DNA of 64,000 nucleotides. Origin: Eutypella sp. D-1 (taxonomy: Eukaryota; Ascomycota; Sordariomycetes; Xylariales; Diatrypaceae). The notes beneath the pieces were generated by a model that saw nothing but the letters and a program-made list of their open reading frames with translations, did no database searches and was not told the origin of the DNA. This document shows positions 43,806 to 56,348 of this stretch, one piece after another (within the stretch, counting starts at the first letter, position 1; each line of letters opens with the position of its first letter). A program made the translations under genes and the position numbers. Location: assembly GCA_023313575.1 (NCBI GenBank), contig JAJTTP010000010.1:1116001-1180000 (forward strand), read 5' to 3'.

Positions 43806-45367
43806 TTAGGGGGTGAGAGGGGGGAGGTCGGAGGTTTTCCAGAAGAAAGATAGAAGACAAAGAGACGGAAAGAGACAGAGAGTGTGTGTGTTGTGTGTGT
43901 GTGTGTGGCATCCGATTACTAATGTTTTCTTTTGGACGGCGTCCCGCGTGCATATGAGCAAAGTCGACATTTTGATTGAGACAGGGGATGGCGTTCTATA
44001 GGATTTCGCGATCTTGGGCTTCTGGGGAAGGAAGGGGGAGTGTATGTCGTCCCGAGATGCCTAACCTACCTACCTACCTACCTAAAGAAGTAGAATGCCC
44101 TGGACTGACGGTCTGGGGCTCGAAAATTACGTGTTTCGTACATTACTACCCGTACTGCATACTATAAATCGTCACTGGAATATTTACATCAATACTACGA
44201 AGCTGGATTGTGAATATATTGCATCATGTTTATACATAGATTGGCTGGGTGGTTCACGGGGAAAACCCTTCGCTTACGGCCCCCCTTTCCTCTCCACCAT
44301 CTACATAGTTCATGTCTTCCGGAAAGGTTCATGTGTTTTCTCATCGGGCATTGTTAACTTAAGCATGCAACATTCGTAGTCAGTGGCCTGCGCAGCTTCT
44401 ATTCCATCTACAGACGAACATATATATCATAGTCCGTGGATACCAGCACTCATATACACCGCCATCCACTACTACTGTCCTCTATCTCCTTATAAAGGCA
44501 AGCGCCTCATCTCGCGCGGGAACTAGGACGCAATGCATATATATGAAGTAAATTCAAATGCAGGTACTAGCCGGCCACATTCGGCCCTAGCGACTTAGTA
44601 TATCATTACGTATTTGGGGGCAGGCAGCATGAGCTTCTAGACGGACCAGACTTTTCCTATAAAATCAAAGCCGGATGAAAAGTAGACAGGAAAATCAAAG
44701 GCGCTGGCTCATCCATCTCGGTATGGGATCCGTCCACTTTCGAGAAGGTTCGTCCTTTCGCCCCCGCCACTCCTTTTTAGGGGGGGGGGGCACATACCCC
44801 TATTCCTAACTCCGTGTTCGCCTTCCCTTTATATAAGACCCATCGTTTGACACCTCATATGCCCTGGTCCCTTATCAACCTCCACTTCCAGCTCCGCTCC
44901 TGCAACATATCCGCCCGGAAAATAAAAGCCAACAACGCCGACCACGAGGTGGTCGGAAGGAACCTTTTAACCAACCCAGCAAACGCCGCGGGCCCTCCGC
45001 GGAGGCCTCCCGATGCCATTCCCCCTTTGTCCGATGCCCCTTTGTAAACCGGAGAAAGCCTGTGTCTGAAGGGGTATATATATAGTTAAGAGGGGGGGAG
45101 AGAAAAAGAGACAGAGATGGATGTATAGTCCCCGAATGCACCAACGGAATTGCGGTGTGTGTGAATGATGATGAAGAGAAAGAATAAAAAGAAAACGCGG
45201 AAGGGATGTGTTGGTACATGTCGTGATGAGGTGAAGAAAAGAAGAAAAAATGGCGTTAGTTTCGTGATATCATGATGAGGTGACCGAAGAAGAGCCGGGC
45301 ATATATAGCCCAGTATTAGCTACCGCTGACAGCGAGAGGGTGGTAATTTTGGTTTCTTCAAGGTTGC
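43806..45367. other. Convergent spacer between RPB5 and the rhodopsin-like gene
   Basis: 3' flanks of convergent genes. It contains a TG microsatellite (43881-43908), a CTAC tetranucleotide tract (44066-44085), a G run near 44780-44789, and GA-rich sequence near 45090-45120. I see no coding sequence. Confidence 0.6.
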
Positions 45368-47026
45368 CTATTTGAGTAGACCGCCAGCATCCACAAGGTC
45401 TGGCATGTTGCTTTGCTCGTCGCGTCGATATTCGCGAGGGTGTTGAGGGATAGGCTGTAACTCGGTCCCTGTCCTAAGGCCCGGCCTGCTATTACTATGT
45501 CTCCGCGACGAGAACAGGTCACCCAGGTCGTGAAGCAGCGTCTGCGAGCCGCGACGATATCCGGTGGGGTTGGCGGTCATAGTGGGTGTAGGCGTATTGT
45601 GGGATGACGGTGGATCCGTGCTAGAGGTATAACTATCACGCACGCTCTGAGGGGGCGCATTCTCGAGCAGGCCTCCGACGTCGAAGAATGAAACCCTGCG
45701 CGGGGTCGCACTCGAATTACTCATAGACATTCCCAGCGGTTCCCGCGTAATGAGGAAGTCGTCGCTCCGCTCTCCGTGACTATTATGCCGCTGAGCGAAC
45801 GCCCAGCTCGCCGTGTCGTCGGTTGCGCTGGCAGAGGGCGCAGTGGAGAACCGCGGCGGGGCACTGTTTTGCGCAGGGTTTTCCCGGCCCTCGTCCCGAA
45901 GTTCCCGGTTCACGCCAAGTCCTAGCTCTCTAACCAAGTCCTCGTCGCTACCCCAGTGCCTGTTGATCGTGGGTCGACGGTTAGGACCCTGGTCTATCGA
46001 GTCGGCTGCAACGGAAGCGCGCCGGAATTTATTCTTCTTCACGCCGCGATCCCTGACGAACGATCCGAGAACCAAGGCGTTTGCGGCGCAGGTAGCAAAG
46101 AAGAGCTCGACGGACGCAAGTAGGGACCGGGTCTGTTGGTTTCCATGCGCCCATATAACATGCGGAATCCGATATAGCGTAACTGCGATGACTCCTAGGC
46201 TTAGGGAGAACAACATGACGAGCTGGATCTTCTTCTTAGTCTTCATATGACTGCGCAATATTATCGGCACCGGATAGAAAACTAGGAGAAGATCGGTGAT
46301 CACGTTACAGCATGCCATCGTGATGAGCTGGACATATCCCTGACGGCATTGGCCACCCGGATCCGGGAGTACCTGATAGTAATGATGGAACGGCCGACAT
46401 TCGGTGAGATCTGCTATCAATACGGCAATGAACGTTCCCACGAGCGTGAATCGGATAACGACTAGGGCGATTTCATGCGATCGTTTCCAAGTAGTACTAG
46501 TCAAGCGCTTGAAGAATTCCAGTATAGCTGTCTTGAGTATCCAGAGCCTGAAGCTTCAAGTCAGCAATGCGATACTCGTTTTATATCAGTAAAAGAACCG
46601 GGGGGGGGGGGGTCCCATGTTTAAGAAAATGGCTCGGGTAACTGAACCGGTATGTGGGTTCTCGGGACGACAGGTAGTTACGTACGTTGCCGTGTAGAAA
46701 ATCCGGCTCGCAAGCACCAGCCCGCTGCCGACGGCCCTCTTTCGCATCACCTCATCTGATAAAGGGAGCAAATGAGGAGGAAAATGAGTGTTGTTCGTGC
46801 CGTACGACAATATTACGTGGACACATCCCATGCGCAAGAACAGCGGAATGATCGCCAAGGCGGCAGTTTTATCCTCCCGGAACAGCCTCTCGCTACGGAT
46901 GAAGCGACCAGCAACACGCAAGAGGATGATTGTGGTGCAGAAGAGCGTAATCCACCAACACACGAGGAGCGTCGGTTTATCCTGCCGGGGGTCATGTACT
47001 GCTGGCGGCGGGGAATAGAGCGACAT
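45368..47026 (-). CDS. Seven-helix fungal rhodopsin-like (PTH11-related) integral membrane protein
   Basis: Two exons, 47026-46686 and 46547-45368, encode 506 residues after removal of a 138-nt intron (GTACGT...CTTCAG). An alternative acceptor TTGAAG eight or nine bases upstream would also stay in frame by adding residues. Splicing gives FYTAT|LWILKTAILEFF, the typical third-helix region. Hydrophobic helices are visible around LLVCWWITLFCTTIILL, ALAIIPLFLRMGC, WILKTAILEFF, FTLVGTFIAVLIADL, VITDLLLVFYPVPIIL, LFSLSLGVIAVTLY and FFATCAANALVLGSFV. The motif ADLTECRPFHHYYQ and the Cys in GQCRQGY fit the fungal rhodopsin-domain family. A long Ser/Pro-rich cytoplasmic tail follows. Family members are orphan GPCR-like proteins; no ligand can be inferred. 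Confidence 0.85.
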
Positions 47027-50000
47027 ATTCGTGTCTGGTGTATTTTAGCCACGCTCGTCAACCTCCGTAGAGGGGACGAGCGGGGGAGTGAGATCGCTTC
47101 TTTGAAATCGCAGGCTGGTGAAGGGCACGAGCTGATACATGCATGGAATACGTGCCATTGACTGCATCACAGCCTGTGGCCCCGTGCCAAAAAGCCCTGA
47201 TGTTTCAGCCAGTTCGGCCTACCCTCCCAGATCGCCACAGATGCTCTCGTTTCCCCGCAAAGAGCAGAGAAGATCCAGCTGGCCCCGGAGGTTGCAGACT
47301 ATGACGTGCGGCTGATGGTGGTCCTTGGGTATCTATTATTAAGTGGTGTATCTGATATACCCGCTCGGTTTACACTGCGATTGTGACGGTTACGTAAGGG
47401 CGATGAAGACAGCGACATCCAGTCTATGGTCCGACTACATATGCGCATGGTAGATTAAGTGGTGGGTTACTTTTTTTTTTAATAAAAGAAAAGTCCCTCG
47501 CCTTGAGTGTTTGTCTGCTTCTCCCTTGCTTGTCGTCGAGATCGTCTTATGACTATTCTCGTTAGTGGGTACACTAAGACTAAGGAAATAGCTGAAGAAT
47601 TGGAGGAGGGAAGGGACCAAAAGTCCAGGGCTACGATCAATAATAAGGCAGGCGCATATAGGTGACATGAGAGTGGGACTGATAAAGAAGAGGAAAAAAC
47701 GCAGGAATGGGAGAGGGAGGGAGAGAGACACAGCGAACTACGCCTATAATATTCAGTAAAGGCTGACAGTACGTACACCTGATGTTTTTACCAGATCCGG
47801 GGCGTATAGATAAGTGCCACAATCGATGCACCATTCCTGCATATGGGGGTGGGTGTGTGATGTAAAAAGGTAGACAGTTGGCTAGCAGGTTGATGAATAC
47901 CTACTTAGGTAGGTAAGTATGTAGATAGAAAGATAGATAGATAAAGAGAGAGAGCGATATTGCCTGCTTGCCTATGTACGTACTACAGATAGGTATATTT
48001 GTAGCAATTGGTATTAGACCGGTCCCCGAGGACAGGTAGGCCAACAAGATGCTGGGGGGGGGGGGGAGGAGTGTAGACAAAAACTGCAAGTTGCCGTAGC
48101 ACGACCTCTTAGTAGTAAGTGGTGAGGGATGGTGGTGGCAGGGCGGTAGCCACACCTGCACATGTATGCGGAAGCTAAGTACTGGAAGAGGAGGGATGGA
48201 GAGCAGGTAGACGAGCAGTCGGGAAGACTACCATGATGAGGATCACACTAAAGATCCGTTGGATGCTACCTTCGCTTGGCGAGAAGGAGATATGTCTGTG
48301 TGTGTACGTGTGATTGCTGTGATTGTGGTTGTGAGTGTTTTCAGATTTGCCAACCAGCAGCGTCTAGTTACTACTCTATACGAAGCTTAGATACCTAGAT
48401 GGGCACTAAATTTTAGTCGTTATCATTATCATCGTATACTTCACTAGAAAACTGATGTGACTACCTGTTGCCTGGGCAAACTAATTAGTAGTTGGTAGAT
48501 TCTTTTTATGATCTGCTCAGATAAGCGCCGAGTGGACTATAAGTACCCACTATATACACCTGGGCATACTTAACTACGCAGATAGTGGGGAACGGAACAG
48601 CTTTACAAACCGATCTATTATTTTGTACTTTTGTAGGTAGGCACCTGGGCAGCTTATCGATTTGTCCATGTAGGCATGTAGTTGTTCTCAATCCTCAACT
48701 TTCTAATTTTCCAGTAGATCCCTATATCTATACCACCTACTTACCACCTACTTACCTATTTAAGGTATTTATGCACGTAATGGGAAAGCTGTACGAGGGG
48801 CACAATGATTCCACCAGTCTCTATATATTACTTTTCATATAAGCAAATTTTAACGTCCGCAGATTCACATCTGGATTGAAGGGTATATCATGTACGAGGT
48901 ACTTACCCAAAGTAGCCGATCCGAGCCGAACCAGTTGAGGTGGCTGGATGGCTTGCCAAGTGCGCAGGTAGATAGCAATGGTCTGGTCTGCCCAGACAGC
49001 CAGGTTGGACCGGAATCTGTTTGACGTGCAGGGAGACAGGGTCCCTTGGAAGAACCCGGACGACTCCCCAGTCTAATCACCGTTGTGAGGAACGCCGAGG
49101 CCGACTGATTGGCCTCACCGGAGCGATGTTACTATTCAACTACTTAGTCAAGCTGTCTCTTTTGATCACTCCCGCAGTAGGTGAAGTGTCACGCAGTTGT
49201 CATCAAAACCAGGATTCAGAAATAGTTTTGAACTTAGCAAGGCGGGAAGGGATAACATGTGTTAGATGCGGGGGGTAGGCAGGCTGGGGTCTCGCCGCAT
49301 ACCGACGACAGACGTCGTGTCGCATCGCGGTTCCTTTCATTATACCACCAAGCTAGAGAGAGTCTTTGCTGCTGGTAACACACAAAGTGGTTGAGTTGTG
49401 GACCGTGGGCTGCGTAGTGAAGATGCAGTTACTGTAGAAATTGCAGGGATCGACGACGCCCGGGTTAGCTGGGGTTCCTACCTTGCCTACCTTGCCTACC
49501 TAAACGTGGTTGACTGGCCTCTCTAAGCGAATCCTGTCTTACTTGGTAGATTGTGTGTGCGAAGTCTGACCACATAAAATAGTATGTGTAACTAACATGA
49601 GCGACGAGAAGCATCCTTTAGAGAATGCAAGGTTAGTAATGTTAGTAATATTAGTACATGCTATCCTCAGGCCTCCCTGAGATCGTGTATAGGAATCCAC
49701 ATCGAGTCTACGCAGAGCCTCTTTGCAGAAGCAAAGATACAAATGTGGATTTGTTGGGAAGATGTATGTTAAAACTATGCCCCAGAATTGCGCCACCTCA
49801 TTCCGCTCCGACCGTCGACTCCAAACGTTTTAAAACAGACATCGTGCTGGCTTATTTCCCCGAAACAGAATCTGGATGAGAGCAGGTCTAAAGATCACCA
49901 AAGGGGCACACACACTGCTCATACTTGAATCAATATATTTGGCCAGCCGGGGCGTTGACCCAGAACGGCTCAATAATTTCCAAGATTTGCATCGCGGTTC

Positions 50001-52010
50001 GTAACTTTTCCTCAGCGAACACCCAATCTCCCTCCTTCTCCAACCGGAACACTTGGCGGCTATCAGACGCCTGCTAATGGCATTCTTGGCCTTACCTCTC
50101 TCCCCTCGTTTGTCACTTTGAGACGAGTACGGTCCCAAAGCGTTCATCACGCTCTCGGCCATACACGTAGCTAAGCCTCGTGGACAGTAAATGGAGAGAG
50201 GGGTTTGAGATCGACCATGCATGCTGCCTGTGTATGTATATGCTATCCTGGTCTGCGTTCAACCCCCCACAATCTCTATACCCACCATTGACCAACCCAC
50301 TAACCAACCCACTTGCCCGCTTGTCCACCAATGTTGAACTGTCAAGGCCGCTCAACTGCTTTGTATTATAATCTGACCACATCGTCCCCACAACATGCCA
50401 ATCACTGATGCCAAATATGTAGGCGATAAAGGACAAGTCAAATCGTGTATCTTGTGCAACTATAAGCTGAAGATCTTAGCAATTTGATTCGAACGCGTTC
50501 ATTTCATGTGGCGCCGCCAGGGCTGGTTGAATTGGGGGGTGGGCGCATGTGATGGTGAGCACTCGAAAAGTTACTTAGGTAGAGTAAGTACTTCAATCCC
50601 CCGCCTGAGTCCACCTACATATGCATACACATTCCCGGGGTCATCGTTATTTCTGAAAGTTACTTGTTATGTCTTGATAGTAGATTGACACCAGGCCTAG
50701 ATCCGCCCCGTTGGGTCCATTAGACCAGACTCGAGGAGACTTTAGCCACACCTAATGCAGGCAAACTTTACACTTAACCAAGTAATTTACCAGGTAGATC
50801 CCTAAGTACGGAGTATACGTAATATCGCGGGGTTAAAGAGCCCACTTGTTTATGACTTTCAATACCCGTGACTCCGGTTCACATATACCAAGAATCCAAC
50901 CAGCAGGAAGCGATTCCTGCTGACCTTCTTGATTTCTCCCTCTTTTTTGTCTTTTCACGTTGTGTGAAATCTCAGATACGTAGTATCACGCGACTACGTA
51001 CGACATACGAGACACGACGCCCCAACCGTGTCACCACATTCCACCCCACGTCCTTCAGCGCCAATGGGGTTGAGATGGACAGATGAAAAAATTACTTGAT
51101 AGGACGGACCGTAACCGATCTTGAATGCTGCCATTGCCATACGTGATTGTTTATCGCCTCAGTGCCTATGAGAAAAATCCTTACTAAATCCGGTTTTTAA
51201 CAACCTCGGTAAGGTAAGGGGCTGGCGCATGAAGACTGAGAGAGTGAGGGGAGAGAAAAAGAGCCTCGAGGCTCCAATCCGGTAGGCAGGGTTGATCGGT
51301 GGGCGAGGGTGGGGTTTCCCCTACAGAGCAGAGTGCAGGCAAGGTAGCAGTAGCCGAGGCGACGTTGCGCGAAGGGCAATGCCCGATCTGAACATGCACG
51401 ACAACATTTACAGCCATCCATCTCACCGCTATCTCTAAAGTAGGCCATTGGCAGGGGGGTAAATAGTTTTCTCAGTATGAAAACCCGAAGCCGTCGACGT
51501 TGGAACTTGCCTAGGCCCAGCCACGGAGCTCATCCTCGACTCAACAGGCCCTTTACACATGCTGACATGATATGGCGGGGCTTGGGATATGTAGGTAAGA
51601 CTCATGTAATAGAAGAAGAAAAAAAAAGAGAGTATCTGTTTGTTGTCTCCTTTGCCCGACCTGACTGGCTAGTAGCTTTGTATCACCATCGGACAAGCGA
51701 AATATTAAGAGCAAGTCCGCCTAGGCGACCTTATGTGTGCTCGTTCGCGATCGGGCACGGGTAGCTGCGCAATGAAGCCGATTCATTCAGTCTATGCCAA
51801 TGCGTACAAGGCATTTTCCTGCTTCCCTTATCGGAAGATTATCTTGCCCATCTTAACTCCTAAATGACGAGGGCCAAGCGAGATACCGACCGGCCAGGCT
51901 ACTTGGTGTTTCCGCACTTAGACCTGCCTGCCTGCCTGCCTATACTACTGGGTAACCGATCACTTTGGTTGTATGCATGTTGCGCAGCGCGTGTTGAGTT
52001 CATACATCGA
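47027..52010. other. Gene-poor tract, left part
   Basis: About 5 kb without a credible gene. It has a poly-T run near 47471-47480, GATA-like repeats (47930-47945), a near-palindrome ATACCTACTTAGGTAGGTAAG (about 47897-47917, continuing to 47920), a G run (48053-48066), GCCTACCTT repeats near 49480-49500 and TGCC repeats near 51925-51942. Open frames up to 130 codons (for example minus strand 49830-50222) lack domains and coding-like composition. Confidence 0.5.
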
Positions 52011-52033
52011 ACGAGGCCTTAGGAAGGCCTCGT
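52011..52033. repeat. 10-bp perfect hairpin followed by T-run
   Basis: ACGAGGCCTT (52011-52020), a three-base AGG loop, and AAGGCCTCGT (52024-52033) form a perfect stem, followed directly by TTT. The shape is that of an intrinsic terminator, but the context is fungal intergenic DNA. Confidence 0.7.
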
Positions 52034-53529
52034 TTTCAAACCCGGCCGATATCGCCACATTTTCCTCTCCATTGTAAAAGGATACCTATGCCATTGGTTG
52101 GATGAATTGTTCACTCAACTACCCTCATCGATCTTTTGACAGGATATCGTGCAGACCGGCAGACGCTTATCGGAACCACTCCCTCATTTACTTATATTTA
52201 GTATACACGGCACACTGCACCGCAGCGTGGCGCGGCTGGCGTCGCGTGTTCACCAGGGTGCGGCGCGGTGTAGTGCGGTACGGTACGGTGCGATGCGGGG
52301 TCTCAGTTGATGGCATACCTCACTAAAGCAAGGGGGTCTGGGGTAGTTGGCGGGGACAGGGAGGGGGGAGCGCCTGGGATATTCATGTATGTCAACTGTC
52401 GGTCGGCCTGTGGCTGACTAAATCAAGGGTAATTACATAGGGCCGCTTCTGGGCCACTCTTGCTTTTCTATCACCACGGCTTGCATAATATAGCTAATGA
52501 GCAAATATATATATATAATGCTAGTCGAACGGACAGGAATCGAAATATGACTAAAGTCTGACTGTCCGTGTACGGCAGGGATTGGTTCGGAACCGACCGA
52601 CTGTATTCTCCCTCGTTAGGTATGAGATGTGACGGGAGAGACATGGCTGAGCGGGTCTCGGGGGCACACGTCTACTTTGGGTAATATCGAGAGGACGAGC
52701 CACTTCGTCGCCATGGCCCTTAGGGGCTGATTGCCTACTTGGGTAGCCACAGTCCGGGAAGGGGGGTTGTTGGATGGTGGGAAGCTGAGGCGAAACATAT
52801 ATAGCGATAAGAACCGTACAGGGTAATTGTAGGTTGCAGCCGAGATAGCAACTGAATCCTCATCGTCATCGTCATCAGTAGCATCACGAATGCTGCTCAC
52901 TGAAGTGATTTTGCACCTGATAGCACAGAGTCATCCGGCGAACCTCATCATACCTATTAGTAGGCACGCCGAGGATGACGATTTGGAATCATGGCCATGG
53001 CACACGACATCTTGTGACGATAGTCACCAAAGACACCGGGAATGGGTTAGACACAATAAGGACTCGATCCATTCCATCCCATTCTATGAGATTCGTTCGA
53101 TCCCGTACTTGCCTTACCATATGATGTTGCGTGGCAGATCTAGCTGCGACTTCGGGTTGTAACTCTGAAAGGTCACCGTACGAGACTGGACACGTAGTCT
53201 ATACTAGGCGACGATGTGTAGAGGTTAGTCTGTCCTATCTTCTTGGAGATTTATAATGTGAAGGTTAACTATTCATAGAAATTTTGTTCTAACAGTTTGC
53301 GACCGGAGAAGTAACTCACGAAGCCAGCGCCTTACCAGAGCCTCCCATGGGACATAGCTGTGCTGGGCTAGAATAAGTTTCCAAATATCTATTCACACCC
53401 TGAGTACGTACCTAGTAATAAACAAAACCAATGCCATAACTCCTTGCCACTCCCCTCACGAGATATCGTACGCTTCGGGTATAGTGTCATTATAGTTGTC
53501 AAAAAGTCCCGCAGGCGGCCCGTTATAAG

Positions 53530-53683
53530 TCAATCTCTATCCCATCCGACGCCTCCCCTGGATGCTTTGCTAAGTACTGTCTTCGTTACCGCTGCGTACC
53601 GCTCGAATCTCGTGCCCACCAACCACGCCATGTACACCGTCGTCATAGCGATGGGTTGGATGAGCAGATATCTACGAGCTAGC
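53530..53683 (-). pseudogene. Possible decayed coding fragment
   Basis: The minus frame reads LARRYLLIQPIAMTTVYMAW and then LVGTRFERYAAVTKTVLSKA before a TGA at 53530-53532. The composition looks like real protein, but no start codon, intact exon chain or family could be assigned. A GTGAGT...ATCAG pair just upstream might be a relic intron, though at about 33 nt it is very short. The fragment could be chance. Confidence 0.25.
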
Positions 53684-54243
53684 TGATAGCCCTAGGCATC
53701 AGGCCGTCACTCACGAAAACGTGGAATAGAACAGGGCAGGCTTGACCGAAAAAGGGTCAGTTCAACCACATGCCTAGGTGGAACCGTCCATTGAAACCGT
53801 CTTGGATTGCATATCTTGCAAAGCTGAGAACAGTAGCTTCTAAGGGCTGATTTCCGAGACCTCGAGATCTCTAGCTCTTTTAGCTAGTATACAAAACTAA
53901 AATAGCCGTTCTGGCACATTTTCGTTGACCAACGAGTACGACATGATGAGCATATGAGAGGGTCCTCCATACGGTTGTCGTCGCGCTATCTAGACGAGCT
54001 ATACATTCGGGTATCTTGAGGGGAGCTTGGAAGATCGAAGGAGCCTGCAATGCTTTCCACGTCATCCCTGAGGGCAAGGCAGGAAGAACTCTGTCGATGG
54101 AGCTATGGGCTAGTAGACATATTCGACAAGGACGCAGCCAGCTCCCTGACTTGAGCACGTTCAAACGCCTGCTGGTTTATGGGAGAAATATCATTTCCGA
54201 CCCAGTCCCTGATGCCGCGGCGGGTGGGCGATGAGAAATCGGA

Positions 54244-54471
54244 TTACCTACTGGTATCTGGTAGAAACTGTGCCGAGGAAGAGAGGACCAGCTGAAGCTC
54301 TCTGGTGGGTCGTGACTCGCTGTAAGACAGATCTTTGATAATTTGGCAAAGGACAAGCTCATGATCAGTCAGCACGAAGCCGAAGCGGATATCCGAGTCT
54401 ACAATATCAGACAACCTGAGCCACATACGCCTCTGGGAATTGCTCAGTATCCGGAGGTCGATCCGGGCCAT
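54244..54471 (-). pseudogene. Possible remnant of a fungal protein gene
   Basis: A 75-codon frame begins MARIDLRILSNSQRRMWLRL and continues DIRFGFVLTDHELVLCQII. This segment has a balanced, globular-looking composition, unlike the low-complexity ORFs around it, and gives the impression of part of a larger fungal protein. Upstream and downstream frames are interrupted by stops. I cannot name a family. It may be a small intact gene, a pseudogene or chance. Confidence 0.3.
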
Positions 54472-54978
54472 GGGACGTGAATCCCCCCCCTTCAGATTCG
54501 TGTCTCACCAGGCGAGCAGACATTCGTCAAGTTCTCCTAGGTCTGGCGGTCTAGCGTCGTTTCTCATCACGGCCATTCAGTCAGGGACAACTATGGTTTC
54601 TTTATTGCCCTCGGGATGGTTGTGGGTTCTCTGATGATTAACAGGCCTCTGGTATCCGCCGAGCCAAAGGCAGCATTGACGCGATTGATCGACGTCTGAC
54701 CGCAGAAGTCCTGGGCCATTCGTTTGCTGGAGCGCTTGCAGTGTTCCCTGAACCTCTGGTGGGGGTTCTTAAATTAGTGGCGGGCCCAATAAGTTGTAAT
54801 GTCATAAATAGGCACCGATTCAAACAACAAACCGACCTTTATCGTTATCATCTTCATCATGAACAACCGTCATACACACGCGTACATATAGCTAAGAAAC
54901 AACTGTCGTAGAGCCACAACATCTGCCACCGTAAAATGCTGGCCATATGCCCGCTTTCATCCTAATACATGTAGAGAA

Positions 54979-56348
54979 ATGGACGCAGAATCTTCATCAG
55001 GCTCCGAACAGGGCCAGCCATCACGGCCGTCAGGTCTGGGCCAAAAAGTAAACCGCAAAGCTAAGAAAGCCCCAGAGTCGCTCCGCAAGCAAATCGCCAA
55101 ACGCCAATTGTCCGGTAAGGAGTTGACAGCGTCCTCACCAGCAACAACGGTGCCTGAAGATCAAGATCGACGGCAACCCCAAGAATGGTTTAGAATGGTA
55201 CAACATGAAGTATCCAGTTCGGAAGTGTTCGACTGCGCGGTGGACATCTTCACCCGCCTTTCCTCCGATCAACGGCTTGCCTCCCGTGTGCCGCATCTTT
55301 ATTTCCGAGATCGCGACGAACTCGTTTTCAGAGTTAGAGACCCCCGTTACACCCTTGATAAGCTCATAAAGAGGGTTCATCCATCACTGTGTTTCCCATC
55401 ACCTATACACCACCGCCATGTCCGCCAGGTTCGACGAGCTTTGATTAAGGAAATCCCGATCATGTGCGGACTACGGGTCGCTTGGAGGCTGGATCTATCC
55501 AGACTCCGGATTGCATGTTTAAAGGGACCAACACCGTTCTATTTACCTTTTCTTGAAACCTTCGACTTTGAAATTTCCAATACTGCTCGAAATTGGGAGC
55601 AGTCTGAGTGGGAACAGTTTGAGAAGAACGCCATACAGAATGTCACAAAGCACTTTGACGTGCTCGAGGTAATCGTCGCCCACCATTTGCCTCCCCCCAT
55701 CCCCCCTTTCAGACTATCACTAACGCATCAAGGAACGTTGTATAGCTGGTGGCCAAGATATTCGCCAGATCCCAGGATCGACAGGAAGACTTCGATGTCG
55801 ACTCAGACGCCGTTGCGAATGTCCTCGACAACGTTCGCCTATTCGGTCGTGTAGCCCAGCCAATCATATGCCTTACTAAGAAATATACACATAAACTAGC
55901 CCATGTCATTATCAGCAACACCCAGACAACCCTGAGACTGCTTCCGTCGCACACCAACCCGCCAGACTTGACCAAACAGAATGGTATGATCAGGGATCAT
56001 AAAATTATCAAGCATATACTTCACCTAGCTGCCGAAGACGCATCACATACCAATCATGACCTCTGTTGGCTCGCAGACCGAGCAAATCTGCTTGTTATCC
56101 ACGCCGTAGTGCTGGTCCATTTACACGCAAAAGTCATCAGCAAGCCTTACTCATTAGGACTTTTCGAAATGGACCGGTCTGATGATGTTGTTGAAGACTA
56201 TACCAGCCCCGAGGGATTTCAGTCTGTGATGCAGACGCGCCGTGAGGCAAAGGAAGCCATTCAAGTACTGAAGGATGCCGGTGTAGATCGAAAGTGTACA
56301 GTGACGTGCCGACTTCACGGCCTAGACGAAGGATCGCAATCCACATGA
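54979..56348 (+). CDS. Protein of unknown function, two exons
   Basis: Exons 54979-55668 and 55746-56348 encode 430 residues; the 77-nt intron has a GTAATC donor, a CACTAAC branch-like site and a TATAG acceptor, phase 0. I do not recognise the family. The N terminus is polar and basic (GLGQKVNRKAKKAPESLRKQ). The middle is globular, with WFRMVQHEV, YFRDRDELVFRVRDPRY and MCGLRVAWRLDLSRLRI. The second exon is helical (VDSDAVANVLDNVRLFG, HDLCWLADRANLLVIHAVVL) and ends in a charged tail. No signal peptide or membrane segment is evident. Its codon use is less GC-biased than the housekeeping genes nearby and it stands at the edge of the gene-poor tract, which fits a lineage-specific or lowly expressed accessory gene. 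Confidence 0.75.

Larger units (their letters stand above)
52034..54978. other. Gene-poor tract, right part, with decayed coding fragments
   Basis: No intact gene is visible. Two short minus-strand stretches (53530-53683 and 54244-54471) have protein-like translations but lack the rest of a gene, and further open bits occur around 53.8-54.2 kb. Elsewhere there are GTGCGGTAC-type repeats near 52255-52290 and a short AT run near 52505-52516. Confidence 0.45.

Noticed and set aside
49830..50222. 130-codon minus-strand ORF in the gene-poor tract
   Set aside because: No domain and an irregular Arg/Ser/Cys-rich composition; neighbouring frames are also open.
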